Below the pieces are notes generated by a model, which saw only the letters and a list, made by a program, of their open reading frames with translations, had not been told where the DNA came from and made no database searches. The translations under genes and the position numbers were made by a program. DNA of 23,614 nt. Origin: Erysipelotrichaceae bacterium (GTDB taxonomy: Bacteria; Bacillota_I; Bacilli_A; RFN20; CAG-826). Location of the stretch: NCBI GenBank assembly GCA_031271635.1, contig JAISVG010000023.1, forward strand, positions 1 to 23,614. Reading direction: 5' to 3'. Shown here in pieces: positions 6,478-14,017 of the stretch (positions within the stretch are counted from its first letter, which is position 1; every line of letters starts with the position of its first letter).

Positions 6478-9051
6478 ATGTTACCAAAAAGATATGACCA
6501 TTTATTAACCGGAGGAAAGTACTATCAAAAATGGCGCGAAGCCGGGTTTTTTGAACCTACCTTTGATGTTAAGAAGAAGCCATATTCTTTGGTTCTTCCA
6601 CCACCTAATATTACGGGTAAACTGCACTTGGGACATGCCCTAGATACGACAGTCCAAGACGCGATTGTTCGTTATAAGCGTCTTGCTGGCTATGATGTTC
6701 TTTGGGTTCCTGGCATGGATCACGCCGGCATTGCCACTCAGGCGAAAGTCATGCAAAAACTCAAAGATGAAGGTCAAGATATTAGTAAAATCACCCGTGA
6801 AGCGTTTTTAAAAGCGGCGTGGTCATGGAAGGATGTTTATGCCGAAGAGATAAAGAAACAGTGGGAATTTCTTAATGCTTCCTTATCGCATCGTTTTTTG
6901 CGTTTTACACTTGATAGCGAGTTAAATCAAGTCGTTAACCAAGTTTTTAAAGAGTACTATGAAGCTGGTTTGATCTATCAAGGAGAAAGAATCATTAACT
7001 GGGATCCTGCTCTTAAAACGGCAATTTCGAATATGGAAGTTATCAGGAAGGATGTCGAGGCCAAGTTTTATTATCTTAAATATTATTTAGAAGATCGTTC
7101 TGCCTTTGTTGTGATTGCTACGACTAGACCCGAAACCTGTTTTGCTGATGTTGCCTTAGTGGCACATCCCAAAGATCAAAGATACTTAAAATATCAAGGG
7201 AAAAACTTTGTTAACCCGACTAATCAAGAGGTGATTCCATTAATCTTTGATGATTATGTTGATCCTAGTTTTGGAACTGGGATGATGAAATGCACCCCAG
7301 CCCACGATCAAAATGATTATAATCTTGGCATTAAGTACCATTTAGCAATGCCAAACTGTATGAATAAGGACGGCACCATTAACGCTTTAGGTCACAAGTA
7401 TCAGGGTTTAGACCGTTTCATCGCAAGAGAGCAACTCATTAGCGACTTAATCGCGTTAGACTTAGTTGTCAAGGTTGAAAATATCAAACATAATCTTGGG
7501 TTTTCAGAACGAAGCGGAGCCGTAATTGAACCATATCTATCAAAGCAGTGGTTCTTAAAAATGCGTCCGCTTGCGGAAAACGCGATTAAACATCGTCGTG
7601 ACTTAAAATGGATTCCCGCAAAGTATGAAAAGATTTTCCTTAATTGGATGAATAATGCCGAAGACTGGTGTATTTCAAGGCAGTTATGGTGGGGGCATCA
7701 AATTCCAGTTTATTATCACCGTGAGACCGAGGCGGTCGTGGTGAGTGAAACTCCCCTTGACCCCAAATTCTATTACCAAGATCCTGATGTGCTTGATACC
7801 TGGTTTTCAAGTGCCTTATGGCCCTTTTCAACTTTAGGGTGGCCTAAAATCCCGTCTCACCTGGCAAGATATTTTCCCCTTGACATTCAAGTTTCTGCCT
7901 ATGATATTATTTTCTTTTGGATTTCGCGGATGATTTTTTCTTCACTATACTTTACCAAAGAAGTTCCATTTAGGAATGTCTTTATCCACGGCATTTTCCG
8001 TGACGCTAGTGGGCGAAAGATGAATAAATCCCTTGGTAACGGGATTGACCCAGTGGTGGTCATTAATACTTATGGCCTTGATGCTTTAAGATTATTCTTA
8101 TTATCAAGTGTTTCACCAGGCATTGACTTTCGTTACAGCGATGATAAACTAAAAGAGGCAAATAATTTTCTTAATAAGTTTTGGAATGTCGCAAGATATA
8201 TCTTAGATTTAACAAGTGCTGTTAATTTAAGCCTTATCCCCACTACTTTTTCGTTTATTAATCAGGCGTTCTTATCAAAACTAAGTGATTTTGAAAAGAA
8301 ATACTTTAAGAATTTTGATAAATATCAAATTCATTTATCAAGCAAATACTTGATTAGTTTTGTTTATGAAGTTTTTTCAAGTGAGTACTTAGAATTCTCT
8401 AAAGTACTATTATTAAGCAAAGATGAAAAACTGGGTGCTGAGACGAAGTGGGTCTTACTTTATGCTCTAAAGACAATCTTACGCTTAATATATCCCTTAA
8501 CTCCCGATGTTGCTGAGACCATTTATGTAGAGATTCCGGGCCACCTTAACTCCATTATGGAAGAAAGCTATCAACCATTCATTGCCCTTAAGCGAACTTC
8601 GAAAAGTATTAAGAAATATGAATTACTCAATCACTTTATTAGTGAGATACGCAGTTTTAAGGCAACGAGCAATCTTCCTCCAAATGCTGCCTTTAAGATG
8701 AGGGTCAGTGAGACAAAATTAGAACCAGAATTTCTTGAAGTTCTAAAGCGCTTTACTTTTGCTAAAGAAGTGATTTTAGAAGAAGACATTAAAGAACAAC
8801 CTTTAGTAACTTTTGTGAAGGGTGAGGTTGAAATTTCCCTTTTTGGTGATGGGAACTTCGCTTTAAAAGCTGAACTCTTAAAACAACTCACCATTTTAGA
8901 ACAAGAAATTAAACGTGGCGAAGGAATGCTAAATAATGCAAATTTCTTAGCCAAGGCTCCACTTGAAAAAGTGAATCTTGAGAAGAATAAACTTATTAAG
9001 TATCAAGAAGAACTAACAAAAGTCCGAAATATTTTGAAGCAATTTGATTAA
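6478..9051 (+). CDS. valS: valine-tRNA ligase
   Basis: Class I aminoacyl-tRNA synthetase charging tRNA-Val, 857 residues, normal length. The catalytic core has PPPNITGKLHLGHA with the HIGH-type motif HLGH (50-53) and GRKMNKSLGN, in which the usual KMSKS is KMNKS (514-518). The CP1 editing domain contains TTRPETCFADVALVAHP and the conserved GTGMMKCTPAHDQNDY segment. DVLDTWFSSALWPFSTLGWP is the ValRS zinc-less core signature. The C-terminal part, with LEQEIKRGEGMLNNANFLAKAP, is the ValRS coiled coil that contacts the tRNA. It is probably transcribed from its own leaderless-type promoter and followed by the small gene at 9090 and radC. Confidence 0.95.
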   Translation: MLPKRYDHLLTGGKYYQKWREAGFFEPTFDVKKKPYSLVLPPPNITGKLHLGHALDTTVQDAIVRYKRLAGYDVLWVPGMDHAGIATQAKVMQKLKDEGQDISKITREAFLKAAWSWKDVYAEEIKKQWEFLNASLSHRFLRFTLDSELNQVVNQVFKEYYEAGLIYQGERIINWDPALKTAISNMEVIRKDVEAKFYYLKYYLEDRSAFVVIATTRPETCFADVALVAHPKDQRYLKYQGKNFVNPTNQEVIPLIFDDYVDPSFGTGMMKCTPAHDQNDYNLGIKYHLAMPNCMNKDGTINALGHKYQGLDRFIAREQLISDLIALDLVVKVENIKHNLGFSERSGAVIEPYLSKQWFLKMRPLAENAIKHRRDLKWIPAKYEKIFLNWMNNAEDWCISRQLWWGHQIPVYYHRETEAVVVSETPLDPKFYYQDPDVLDTWFSSALWPFSTLGWPKIPSHLARYFPLDIQVSAYDIIFFWISRMIFSSLYFTKEVPFRNVFIHGIFRDASGRKMNKSLGNGIDPVVVINTYGLDALRLFLLSSVSPGIDFRYSDDKLKEANNFLNKFWNVARYILDLTSAVNLSLIPTTFSFINQAFLSKLSDFEKKYFKNFDKYQIHLSSKYLISFVYEVFSSEYLEFSKVLLLSKDEKLGAETKWVLLYALKTILRLIYPLTPDVAETIYVEIPGHLNSIMEESYQPFIALKRTSKSIKKYELLNHFISEIRSFKATSNLPPNAAFKMRVSETKLEPEFLEVLKRFTFAKEVILEEDIKEQPLVTFVKGEVEISLFGDGNFALKAELLKQLTILEQEIKRGEGMLNNANFLAKAPLEKVNLEKNKLIKYQEELTKVRNILKQFD

Positions 9052-9089
9052 GCTCCCTTTCCTTACTATTAATATTTAGGAGGGAAAAA

Positions 9090-9269
9090 ATGCGCGAATT
9101 AACCAGTCAAGAAAGTCGTTTAGTAACAAGTGGTGAATTTGTGATTACATTAGCAACGATTACCGTGATTTTTGTCATCATGATTTCTTTAGTCATTTGC
9201 TACAAGTTATTTATGTCGAAAAAGGGAAACGCCACGGTTCCAGGTGGTTTTAAGTTTGAGTGGAACTAG
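9090..9269 (+). CDS. small single-pass membrane protein between valS and radC
   Basis: A 59-residue frame starting ATG 9090, with a very strong ribosome site GGAGGG (9079-9084) six bases upstream. The first 16 residues are polar. A hydrophobic helix follows (about residues 17-40, FVITLATITVIFVIMISLVI and on), then a basic patch (KLFMSKKG) and a conserved-looking tail, VPGGFKFEWN. Positive charges after the helix suggest the N-terminus faces out. Its TAG stop is followed directly by the TTG start of radC, so the two are coupled. I do not recognise a family. The strong ribosome site, the tight packing and a membrane-protein composition make it very likely to be a real gene. Confidence 0.75.
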   Translation: MRELTSQESRLVTSGEFVITLATITVIFVIMISLVICYKLFMSKKGNATVPGGFKFEWN

Positions 9270-9935
9270 TTGAGAATTAAAGATTTACCGCCTTTTAAAC
9301 GACCGCGGGAGATGGCTTTAATGTTCGGCGTTAGATCGCTTAGTGACGCGGAACTCTTGGCTATCTTCCTTGGTAGTGGCTGTCAGAATGTCTCCGCGAT
9401 TGATTTAGGACAAGAGCTTTTAAGCAAGTATTTAACCCTTGAGCAAATTCTTGACCTTCCGTTTAATGAATTAATTAAGAATAAAGGTATCAATAAGGTT
9501 AAAGCCATCACCCTAATGGCGATTAATGAGCTTCATAAACGGAGTGTCATCAGCACCAAAATTAACGCATTAATTCAAAAGAAATATGATCCTGAGACCC
9601 TGTTTAGTTATTATCAGACGTTGCTTGGTGATTTAAAGCAGGAAAGTCTTTATTTAATCGCTTTAAAAAGAAAACGGATGATACAAACTTTTGAACTTGG
9701 TCGTGGGCAAAGAAACAGCGTGATGGTGCCGCCAGGAGAAATTATTGCCCTGCTTTTAAAGCATGACATTACGGAGTTTGTCCTTCTCCATAATCATCCA
9801 AGCGGGAGCACGACTCCGAGCCTTCAGGACTTAGTTTTCACAAGACACTTAAAAGAAGAGATTAAGCGCTTTAACCTGAAACTAGTTGATCACTTAATCA
9901 TCACGCGTGATGGTTATTCTTTAGTGACGACATAA
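9270..9935 (+). CDS. radC: RadC family protein (UPF0758, JAMM domain)
   Basis: RadC/UPF0758 protein, 221 residues, normal length. The N-terminal half is a helix-hairpin-helix region (ELIKNKGINKVKAITLMAINEL), preceded by the family opening IKDLPPFKRPRE and LSDAELLAIFL. The C-terminal half is a JAMM/MPN-like metalloprotease fold, with Glu in VPPGEI, the metal ligands in LLHNHPSG and an Asp in SLQDLVFT. Its activity in cells is unresolved; the old DNA-repair role is doubtful. The start is TTG at 9270, directly after the preceding stop, chosen because family members begin here; the next ATG (9312) would cut conserved residues. It is translated by coupling to the small gene upstream. No terminator is clear in 9936-9998. 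Confidence 0.9.
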   Translation: MRIKDLPPFKRPREMALMFGVRSLSDAELLAIFLGSGCQNVSAIDLGQELLSKYLTLEQILDLPFNELIKNKGINKVKAITLMAINELHKRSVISTKINALIQKKYDPETLFSYYQTLLGDLKQESLYLIALKRKRMIQTFELGRGQRNSVMVPPGEIIALLLKHDITEFVLLHNHPSGSTTPSLQDLVFTRHLKEEIKRFNLKLVDHLIITRDGYSLVTT

Positions 9936-9998
9936 GATAAAAAACCACGATTCTTTTATTAAAAATGCTTTCTTTGCTCCTAAGATGCTTTATTTAGG

Positions 9999-10019
9999 TA
10001 TGATTAAAGTAATGGAGGC
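9999..10019 (+). promoter_or_regulatory. -10 box and short leader of the gene at 10026
   Basis: TATGAT at 9999-10004 would place the transcription start near 10011. That leaves a leader of only about 15 bases, which carries GGAGG (10014-10018). A poor -35 (TTGCTC, 9974-9979) lies 19 bases upstream. Confidence 0.5.
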
Positions 10020-10025
10020 ATGATT

Positions 10026-10313
10026 ATGACACGAAATTCGGTGGAAAAATTTGTTGATATTGTCGGTGAGGTGCTCGCGTTTTTAACTCTAGCATTAATG
10101 TTGTTGCTCTTTATTAATGGAAGTTTTAATTTCATTCCTGGCAATGTGACGAAAGTTTTGGCCTATATTCGCGAAATTGCGATTATCGCGGTCGTTGGTC
10201 TTTCGGCGATGGAATTAGCCATTAAGGGACGTTTTGTTTTGATGGTGATCTTCTTAGTCTTACTGACGGGAGTAATAATCTTTATTTGGTTCCCAGGGGC
10301 CGTTCCGTTTTAA
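10026..10313 (+). CDS. small membrane protein, three predicted helices
   Basis: Unrecognised 95-residue protein, almost entirely membrane-embedded. Hydrophobic segments lie at about residues 12-30 (VGEVLAFLTLALMLLLFI), 45-62 (REIAIIAVVGLSAMELAI) and 67-90 (FVLMVIFLVLLTGVIIFIWF). It resembles small integral membrane proteins seen as singletons in Firmicutes, but no motif points to a function. Two ATGs are in frame, at 10020 and 10026. I chose 10026 because GGAGG then lies seven bases upstream; for 10020 the gap would be one base. It appears to be a single-gene unit, with its own -10 box and a strong terminator just downstream. Confidence 0.7.
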   Translation: MTRNSVEKFVDIVGEVLAFLTLALMLLLFINGSFNFIPGNVTKVLAYIREIAIIAVVGLSAMELAIKGRFVLMVIFLVLLTGVIIFIWFPGAVPF

Positions 10314-10334
10314 CACCTAGTCTAAATGATTAAG

Positions 10335-10362
10335 ATCGCGGGATAATTCTCGCGATTTTTTT
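10335..10362 (+). terminator. intrinsic terminator
   Basis: A nine-pair stem (ATCGCGGGA with TCTCGCGAT, one G-T pair) closes a loop of about four bases and is followed by seven T (10356-10362). It ends the transcript of the gene at 10026. In the minus direction there is no T run, so it does not terminate nadE, whose stop codon it touches. Confidence 0.88.
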
Positions 10363-12440
10363 CATGATTTAAAGGCCTCGATTTCTTTTAACAGATTCGC
10401 GGCTTTAATATCGCTTGATAACGAAAAATCACGGAGGCTAGTAATATTAACCTCGCTGATTTTACAGCCTTCAGGCGAGGCAATGCGTTTAAATTGATTT
10501 TCTAAGAAACGCTTCACAAAAGTTTTAAGATAGGTCTTTAAAACTTCAGGCTCAAGACAAAAGCTTCTTGTTGCAAGATAAAAGAGTTTTTTTAAGGAAT
10601 ATCGGCTTTTAATTAAGTGATATAAGAAGAAGTCATGGACTAAATACGGTCCAAGAATCGTCTCTGTGGCTTGAGATTCAGGCGTTAGTTCTGGTGAAAT
10701 TGGAGTGTCAATAATATCTTCAATAATTTTAATTAATTCCGGATCATTTTGACTTAAAGTTTTAATGAGGCTGGGGATGAGGGTTTTAGGAACTCCGCTA
10801 CAAAGGTGATACATGCTTAGATGATCGCCACCATAGGTGCACCAGCCAAGAGCGATTTCGCTTAAGTCGCCCGTTCCGATAACGATCCCACCAACCATAT
10901 TAGCAAGGTCCATGAGCACCCTCGTTCGTTCCCTAGCTTGAGCGTTTTCATAGGCAATATCTTTCGTTTTTAAATCATGACCAATGTTTTGAAGATGCAA
11001 GGTGATTTCTTTAGTGAGATCAATTTCACGGCTTTCAATTTTAAGCAGCTTCATTAACTTAAGCGCGTTTTGATATGTTCTTGAAGAAGTACCAAAGGCT
11101 GGCATTGTTACTCCGATGATTTTTGTTAGTGGATCTTTTAATACTTGACAAGCACGGACCAAAATTAGTAACGCGAGGGTTGAATCAAGCCCTCCTGAAA
11201 TGCCAATAAGGAGTCGCGGGTGAGCGAGGGTCAAAATTCTTTTAATGACGCCACTTGTCATAATATTAATGATTTCTTCTTGCGTTTTTAAGGCTCCAAG
11301 ATCTTGGAGAAACGGATCAGAAGGATAAACCCGCAATGTATTAATGAATTCTGGTTTTAAAGCTTTAGTTTTAATCTGAAAGATAATACGGTCCTGAAAT
11401 TCTTCTATAGCTAAAGCTTGGTTTTTAGCGCGTCCTAAAAGATCGAGATCAAGATCGTTAACAACATAATTTCGTGATTCTTGTTGCAGAACATTAAAGA
11501 AACGTTCTCCAATGCTTAGGGGAATGCCATTTTCAAAAATATAAGTTCCACCACTAAACACAATGTCATGGTAGGAATTATAGATTGAGGCATTCGTAAG
11601 AACATAGGCAACTTGACCTTTTTGTGATTGATTTTTAATACTTGCTTTAATTGTTTCGTTAGAATTAGCAGTCGCTAGGAAGCTCGCCGGATTAAAAATC
11701 ACTTGAGCCCCTTTTTTAATACTATTACTCGATGGTGGGGTGATAGCTAATAAATCATCTCCAATTTCGATCGCGAAAGTTTCGCCACTTGTTGATTCAA
11801 AGATGAGACCATTTCCAAAGGGAACAGACTGATCAAAAAGTTTAATATTAATACTTTTAGGGGCGTCACTATTAAAAAACTTTGTTTCAGCTGGGGTAAG
11901 ATGAGTTTTGGGGACGATTCCTAGAATCTTGCCTTTTAAGATTATTACCCCAACGTTATAAAGAAAATTCTTGATTCTTAGCGGAGTACCAATAATCATG
12001 ATGATTTCATGCGATAGTGAAAAGTCTAAAAGAGAGGTGAGGCCGTTACTGATTTGTTCGTGGATGAGATTTTGGAAGAAAAAATCACCAAGGCCACTGC
12101 CAGTGAGTGATAGTTCTGGAAAAACTACAATCTCAACTCCTTGGGGTATTAGGGATGATACTGTCCCTTTAATTAATGAAACATTATACGCGACATCATT
12201 GGTTTTACCTGCTAGAGTGGCAGCCGCAACACGGAGGAAATGATGCTCCTTATAGGGATGGCAAACAAGATTGGGCTCGTATTTGCGGATTTTTTCAAGA
12301 ACTTCATCTAAAACATAAGATTTTGGGATGCGGATTCCGCTTTCCCAGTTTTCGATGGTACGTTTGGGGATGTTTAACAAATTTGCGAGTTCACTTTGGG
12401 TGAGGCCCTTTTCAAGACGGAGACTTTTAATGGAATTCAT
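10362..12440 (-). CDS. nadE: XRE helix-turn-helix / nitrilase-like / NAD+ synthetase fusion
   Basis: NAD synthetase (NaAD to NAD) of the large two-domain form, 692 residues, with an extra N-terminal DNA-binding domain. Residues 1-55 are an XRE helix-turn-helix (LRLEKGLTQSELANLLNIPK, then RTIENWESG). Residues about 66-330 are the nitrilase-type glutaminase domain, keeping Glu109 (FPELSLTG) and Lys178 (GIVPKTHL). The nucleophile is missing: the family motif ICEDLW reads IGDDLL, with Gly227 (codon at 11760-11762) instead of Cys, and no other Cys lies in the domain. The synthetase domain is intact, with ATP loop SGGLDS (415-420), then GTGDLSEIALGWCTYGGDH. It should need free ammonia or an outside glutaminase. 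No Met lies between the helix-turn-helix and the nitrilase domain, so the fusion is not a wrong start choice. Confidence 0.9.
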   Translation of the reverse strand: MNSIKSLRLEKGLTQSELANLLNIPKRTIENWESGIRIPKSYVLDEVLEKIRKYEPNLVCHPYKEHHFLRVAAATLAGKTNDVAYNVSLIKGTVSSLIPQGVEIVVFPELSLTGSGLGDFFFQNLIHEQISNGLTSLLDFSLSHEIIMIIGTPLRIKNFLYNVGVIILKGKILGIVPKTHLTPAETKFFNSDAPKSINIKLFDQSVPFGNGLIFESTSGETFAIEIGDDLLAITPPSSNSIKKGAQVIFNPASFLATANSNETIKASIKNQSQKGQVAYVLTNASIYNSYHDIVFSGGTYIFENGIPLSIGERFFNVLQQESRNYVVNDLDLDLLGRAKNQALAIEEFQDRIIFQIKTKALKPEFINTLRVYPSDPFLQDLGALKTQEEIINIMTSGVIKRILTLAHPRLLIGISGGLDSTLALLILVRACQVLKDPLTKIIGVTMPAFGTSSRTYQNALKLMKLLKIESREIDLTKEITLHLQNIGHDLKTKDIAYENAQARERTRVLMDLANMVGGIVIGTGDLSEIALGWCTYGGDHLSMYHLCSGVPKTLIPSLIKTLSQNDPELIKIIEDIIDTPISPELTPESQATETILGPYLVHDFFLYHLIKSRYSLKKLFYLATRSFCLEPEVLKTYLKTFVKRFLENQFKRIASPEGCKISEVNITSLRDFSLSSDIKAANLLKEIEAFKS

Positions 12441-12465
12441 ATTAATATTATATCACCCAATGGGT
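12441..12465 (-). promoter_or_regulatory. leaderless-type promoter of nadE with operator-like palindrome
   Basis: On the minus strand TGATATAAT gives an extended -10 (hexamer at 12452-12447), followed by exactly six bases and the ATG. Directly upstream, in the spacer region, is the palindrome ACCCA-A-TGGGT (12455-12465). It is GC-richer than its surroundings and well placed for a repressor. The helix-turn-helix on NadE itself is the obvious candidate binder. Confidence 0.6.
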
Positions 12466-12513
12466 TACTTAGTTTTAATTATTGTTTTGTTATTAATTTC
12501 TTAGCTTAATTTT

Positions 12514-12527
12514 GATAGAATTAAACT
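12514..12527 (+). promoter_or_regulatory. leaderless-type promoter of the FNT gene
   Basis: TGATAGAAT (an extended -10, with hexamer TAGAAT at 12516-12521) is followed by six bases and the ATG at 12528. There is no Shine-Dalgarno. It diverges from the nadE promoter across an 87-base gap. Confidence 0.6.
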
Positions 12528-13220
12528 ATGAAAGCATTTAAAACTTTAGTTTCAGGAATCTTCGCTGGCGTCTTAATAGGTTGTGGTGCGATTGCATTCC
12601 TTTTATGTCGTATTTATCTTAATAACCCCGTTCTCGGAGCTTTTATTTTTGGAATTGGCTTATTTCTCATCTGTCTTTTAGGTCTTTTCCTTTATACTGG
12701 TCAAATTGGCTTCATTATCGGAAAAAAGCACAAAAAGCAGTTTGTGATTGAGCTTTTACTAATGTTACTTGGTAATCTTGTTGGAGCCTTCTTAATTGGT
12801 CTCGTCTTTAGATCTGGAGTACGTCTTGATAATAACTGGGAATTCGTGAATCGAATGAAAGAATTTACTGATGCCAAAGTAGTGACTTTTGCGGATGGTG
12901 GTCGAAATATTTTGACGCTGCTGTCTTTTTCTTCAGTATGTGGTGCTTTTGTGTATCTTGGAGTTTATCTTTTTAAAAAAGAAAATCTTCACCCTTTATT
13001 AAAGACGGTTGGCCTCTTTGCTTGTGTGGCGATTTTTGTGATGTCAGGTTTTGAACACTCAATTGCCTTAGTGGCCTATTTAGCCTTAGGTTGGCAGTTA
13101 ATTGATATGATTGGCTTTGCATTACTTAGTATTTTAATTGCGATTATCGGAAACTCACTTGGAGCGATTTTGGTCGCTCTAGCGCTTGATTTTCTCCAAA
13201 ACCACAAAGTTAGCGAATAA
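12528..13220 (+). CDS. formate/nitrite transporter (FNT) family channel
   Basis: Inner-membrane channel for small monovalent anions (formate, nitrite or similar) of the FNT family, 230 residues, a little short for the family. Six hydrophobic segments are visible. The first half contains GIFAGVLIGCGAIAFL and FGIGLFLICLLGLFLYTGQIG, the counterpart of the FNT LFTG motif. The second half carries the hallmark GFEHSIA (174-180), with the gating His177. The usual Asn after this motif is replaced by Leu. The substrate cannot be read from the sequence. Start ATG 12528 follows the -10 box by six bases. The gene is divergent from nadE and ends four bases from the convergent XRE gene. Confidence 0.78.
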   Translation: MKAFKTLVSGIFAGVLIGCGAIAFLLCRIYLNNPVLGAFIFGIGLFLICLLGLFLYTGQIGFIIGKKHKKQFVIELLLMLLGNLVGAFLIGLVFRSGVRLDNNWEFVNRMKEFTDAKVVTFADGGRNILTLLSFSSVCGAFVYLGVYLFKKENLHPLLKTVGLFACVAIFVMSGFEHSIALVAYLALGWQLIDMIGFALLSILIAIIGNSLGAILVALALDFLQNHKVSE

Positions 13221-13224
13221 ATAT

Positions 13225-13521
13225 TTAACTCTTTAATTGTTTAAGAACGTTTTCAATCGCGGAGATAGCTTCATGTTTTTGAAGTTCTAGTTTTTCCATT
13301 TTTCGAATTGTAAGTTCAAGAGTGCTGCCGCGACTATTACCGTTTAATAAATACTCCATTGGAAGACTAAGAATTTCTGATAGTTTAAATAGTTTTGTGG
13401 CGGGAATATCATGGATACCATTTAACCAACCCCAAAAAGTGGAACGAGAAACCCCAATGTCTCTTGCGAGAGCCGAGTAAGATAGATTTGCATTATCGAT
13501 GGCAGTCTTTAAGTGTTTCAT
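13225..13521 (-). CDS. XRE family transcriptional regulator
   Basis: Small DNA-binding protein of 98 residues. Residues about 1-62 form a lambda-repressor-like helix-turn-helix: AIDNANLSYSALARDIGV, then SRSTFWGWLNGIHDIPATKL and a helix (LSEILSLPMEYLL). Residues about 70-98 are a charged helix (LTIRKMEKLELQKHEAISAI) that could form a coiled coil for dimerisation. No ligand or enzymatic domain is present. It converges on the FNT gene with a 4-base gap. Its own promoter is leaderless-type, and a near-palindrome lies further upstream at 13568-13592. Targets are unknown; autoregulation is plausible. Confidence 0.85.
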   Translation of the reverse strand: MKHLKTAIDNANLSYSALARDIGVSRSTFWGWLNGIHDIPATKLFKLSEILSLPMEYLLNGNSRGSTLELTIRKMEKLELQKHEAISAIENVLKQLKS

Positions 13522-13533
13522 ATTTAAAGCATA
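13522..13533 (-). promoter_or_regulatory. leaderless-type promoter of the XRE gene
   Basis: On the minus strand TATGCT (13533-13528) is followed by six bases (TTAAAT) and the ATG. There is no Shine-Dalgarno and no recognisable -35, so this is the weakest hexamer of the series. Confidence 0.45.
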
Positions 13534-13567
13534 TCGCCAATTATCATCCTTTTTTAAAATTTTTTAA

Positions 13568-13592
13568 TTTATTAAACATATGTTTTAATAAA
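13568..13592. repeat. 25-base near-palindrome centred on CATATG
   Basis: TTTATTAAACAT and ATGTTTTAATAAA are inverted copies differing by one extra base in the right arm. The element lies upstream of the XRE promoter, in a stretch (13534-13746) that otherwise holds no gene I can support. It could be an operator or chance symmetry in AT-rich DNA. Confidence 0.35.
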
Positions 13593-13746
13593 TGATTTAA
13601 AAGTAAAACATTTGTGGAAGTTTTTCTTCGTTTTTCTGTTTTTAGAGGTGAATTGCCCAAGCATTTGCTTTTATGGAGTTAAGAAACGGCAGTAATTGAT
13701 TATTCTATTTTAATTCCTAAATGGATGCATTAAGGTGATATTTCGT

Positions 13747-13775
13747 TTGACTTTCCTCCTATTATCCTTTATCAT
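13747..13775 (+). promoter_or_regulatory. promoter of tRNA-Ala
   Basis: TTGACT (13747-13752), a 17-base spacer and TATCAT (13770-13775) lie 11 bases before the tRNA. This is a good vegetative promoter with a short 5' extension to be removed. Confidence 0.75.
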
Positions 13776-13786
13776 ATTAGATAGTT

Positions 13787-13862
13787 GGGGCTGTAGCTCA
13801 CCTGGGAGAGCGCCTCCATGGCATGGAGGAGGTAGCGAGTTCGATCCTCGTCAGCTCCACCA
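13787..13862 (+). tRNA. tRNA-Ala (anticodon GGC)
   Basis: A 76-base cloverleaf. The acceptor stem pairs GGGGCTG with CAGCTCC (one G-T pair), and the D stem is GCTC/GAGC. The anticodon stem CCTCC/GGAGG encloses ATGGCAT, so the anticodon is GGC (Ala codons GCC and GCU). The T arm is GCGAG-TTCGATC-CTCGT. The CCA end is encoded (13860-13862). It stands alone with its own promoter; I see no clear terminator after it and no repeat of its 3' end elsewhere in the window that would mark an attachment site. Confidence 0.95.
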
Positions 13863-14017
13863 ATTAGTAATGATCGTACCTTCTAAATTGTAAGTTTTCT
13901 AGAAACATCAGTGAACTTATAAAATGGGAGGCCTTTTTATTAAATGAAACGATTACATGTTGAGAAATTAGCGGTAATAAAAAAGCATCCTGAAGAATGT
14001 GTTCTTTAAAAATCCTA

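Noticed and set aside
8631..8954. Open frame of 107 codons on the minus strand inside valS
   Set aside because: It lies opposite the conserved ValRS C-terminal region; Ser/Lys-rich shadow composition and no start signals.
13787..13862. tRNA-Ala as an integration site of a mobile element
   Set aside because: No integrase gene and no repeated tRNA 3' end were found in the window.
13944..14009. 21-codon frame after GGGAGG, between the tRNA and the gene at 14114
   Set aside because: The spacing to the ribosome site (12 bases) is long, the peptide is tiny and nothing supports it. A 17-base match (AAAAAAGCATCCTGAAG) with ffh at its KKHPE codons is most likely coincidence from codon preference.
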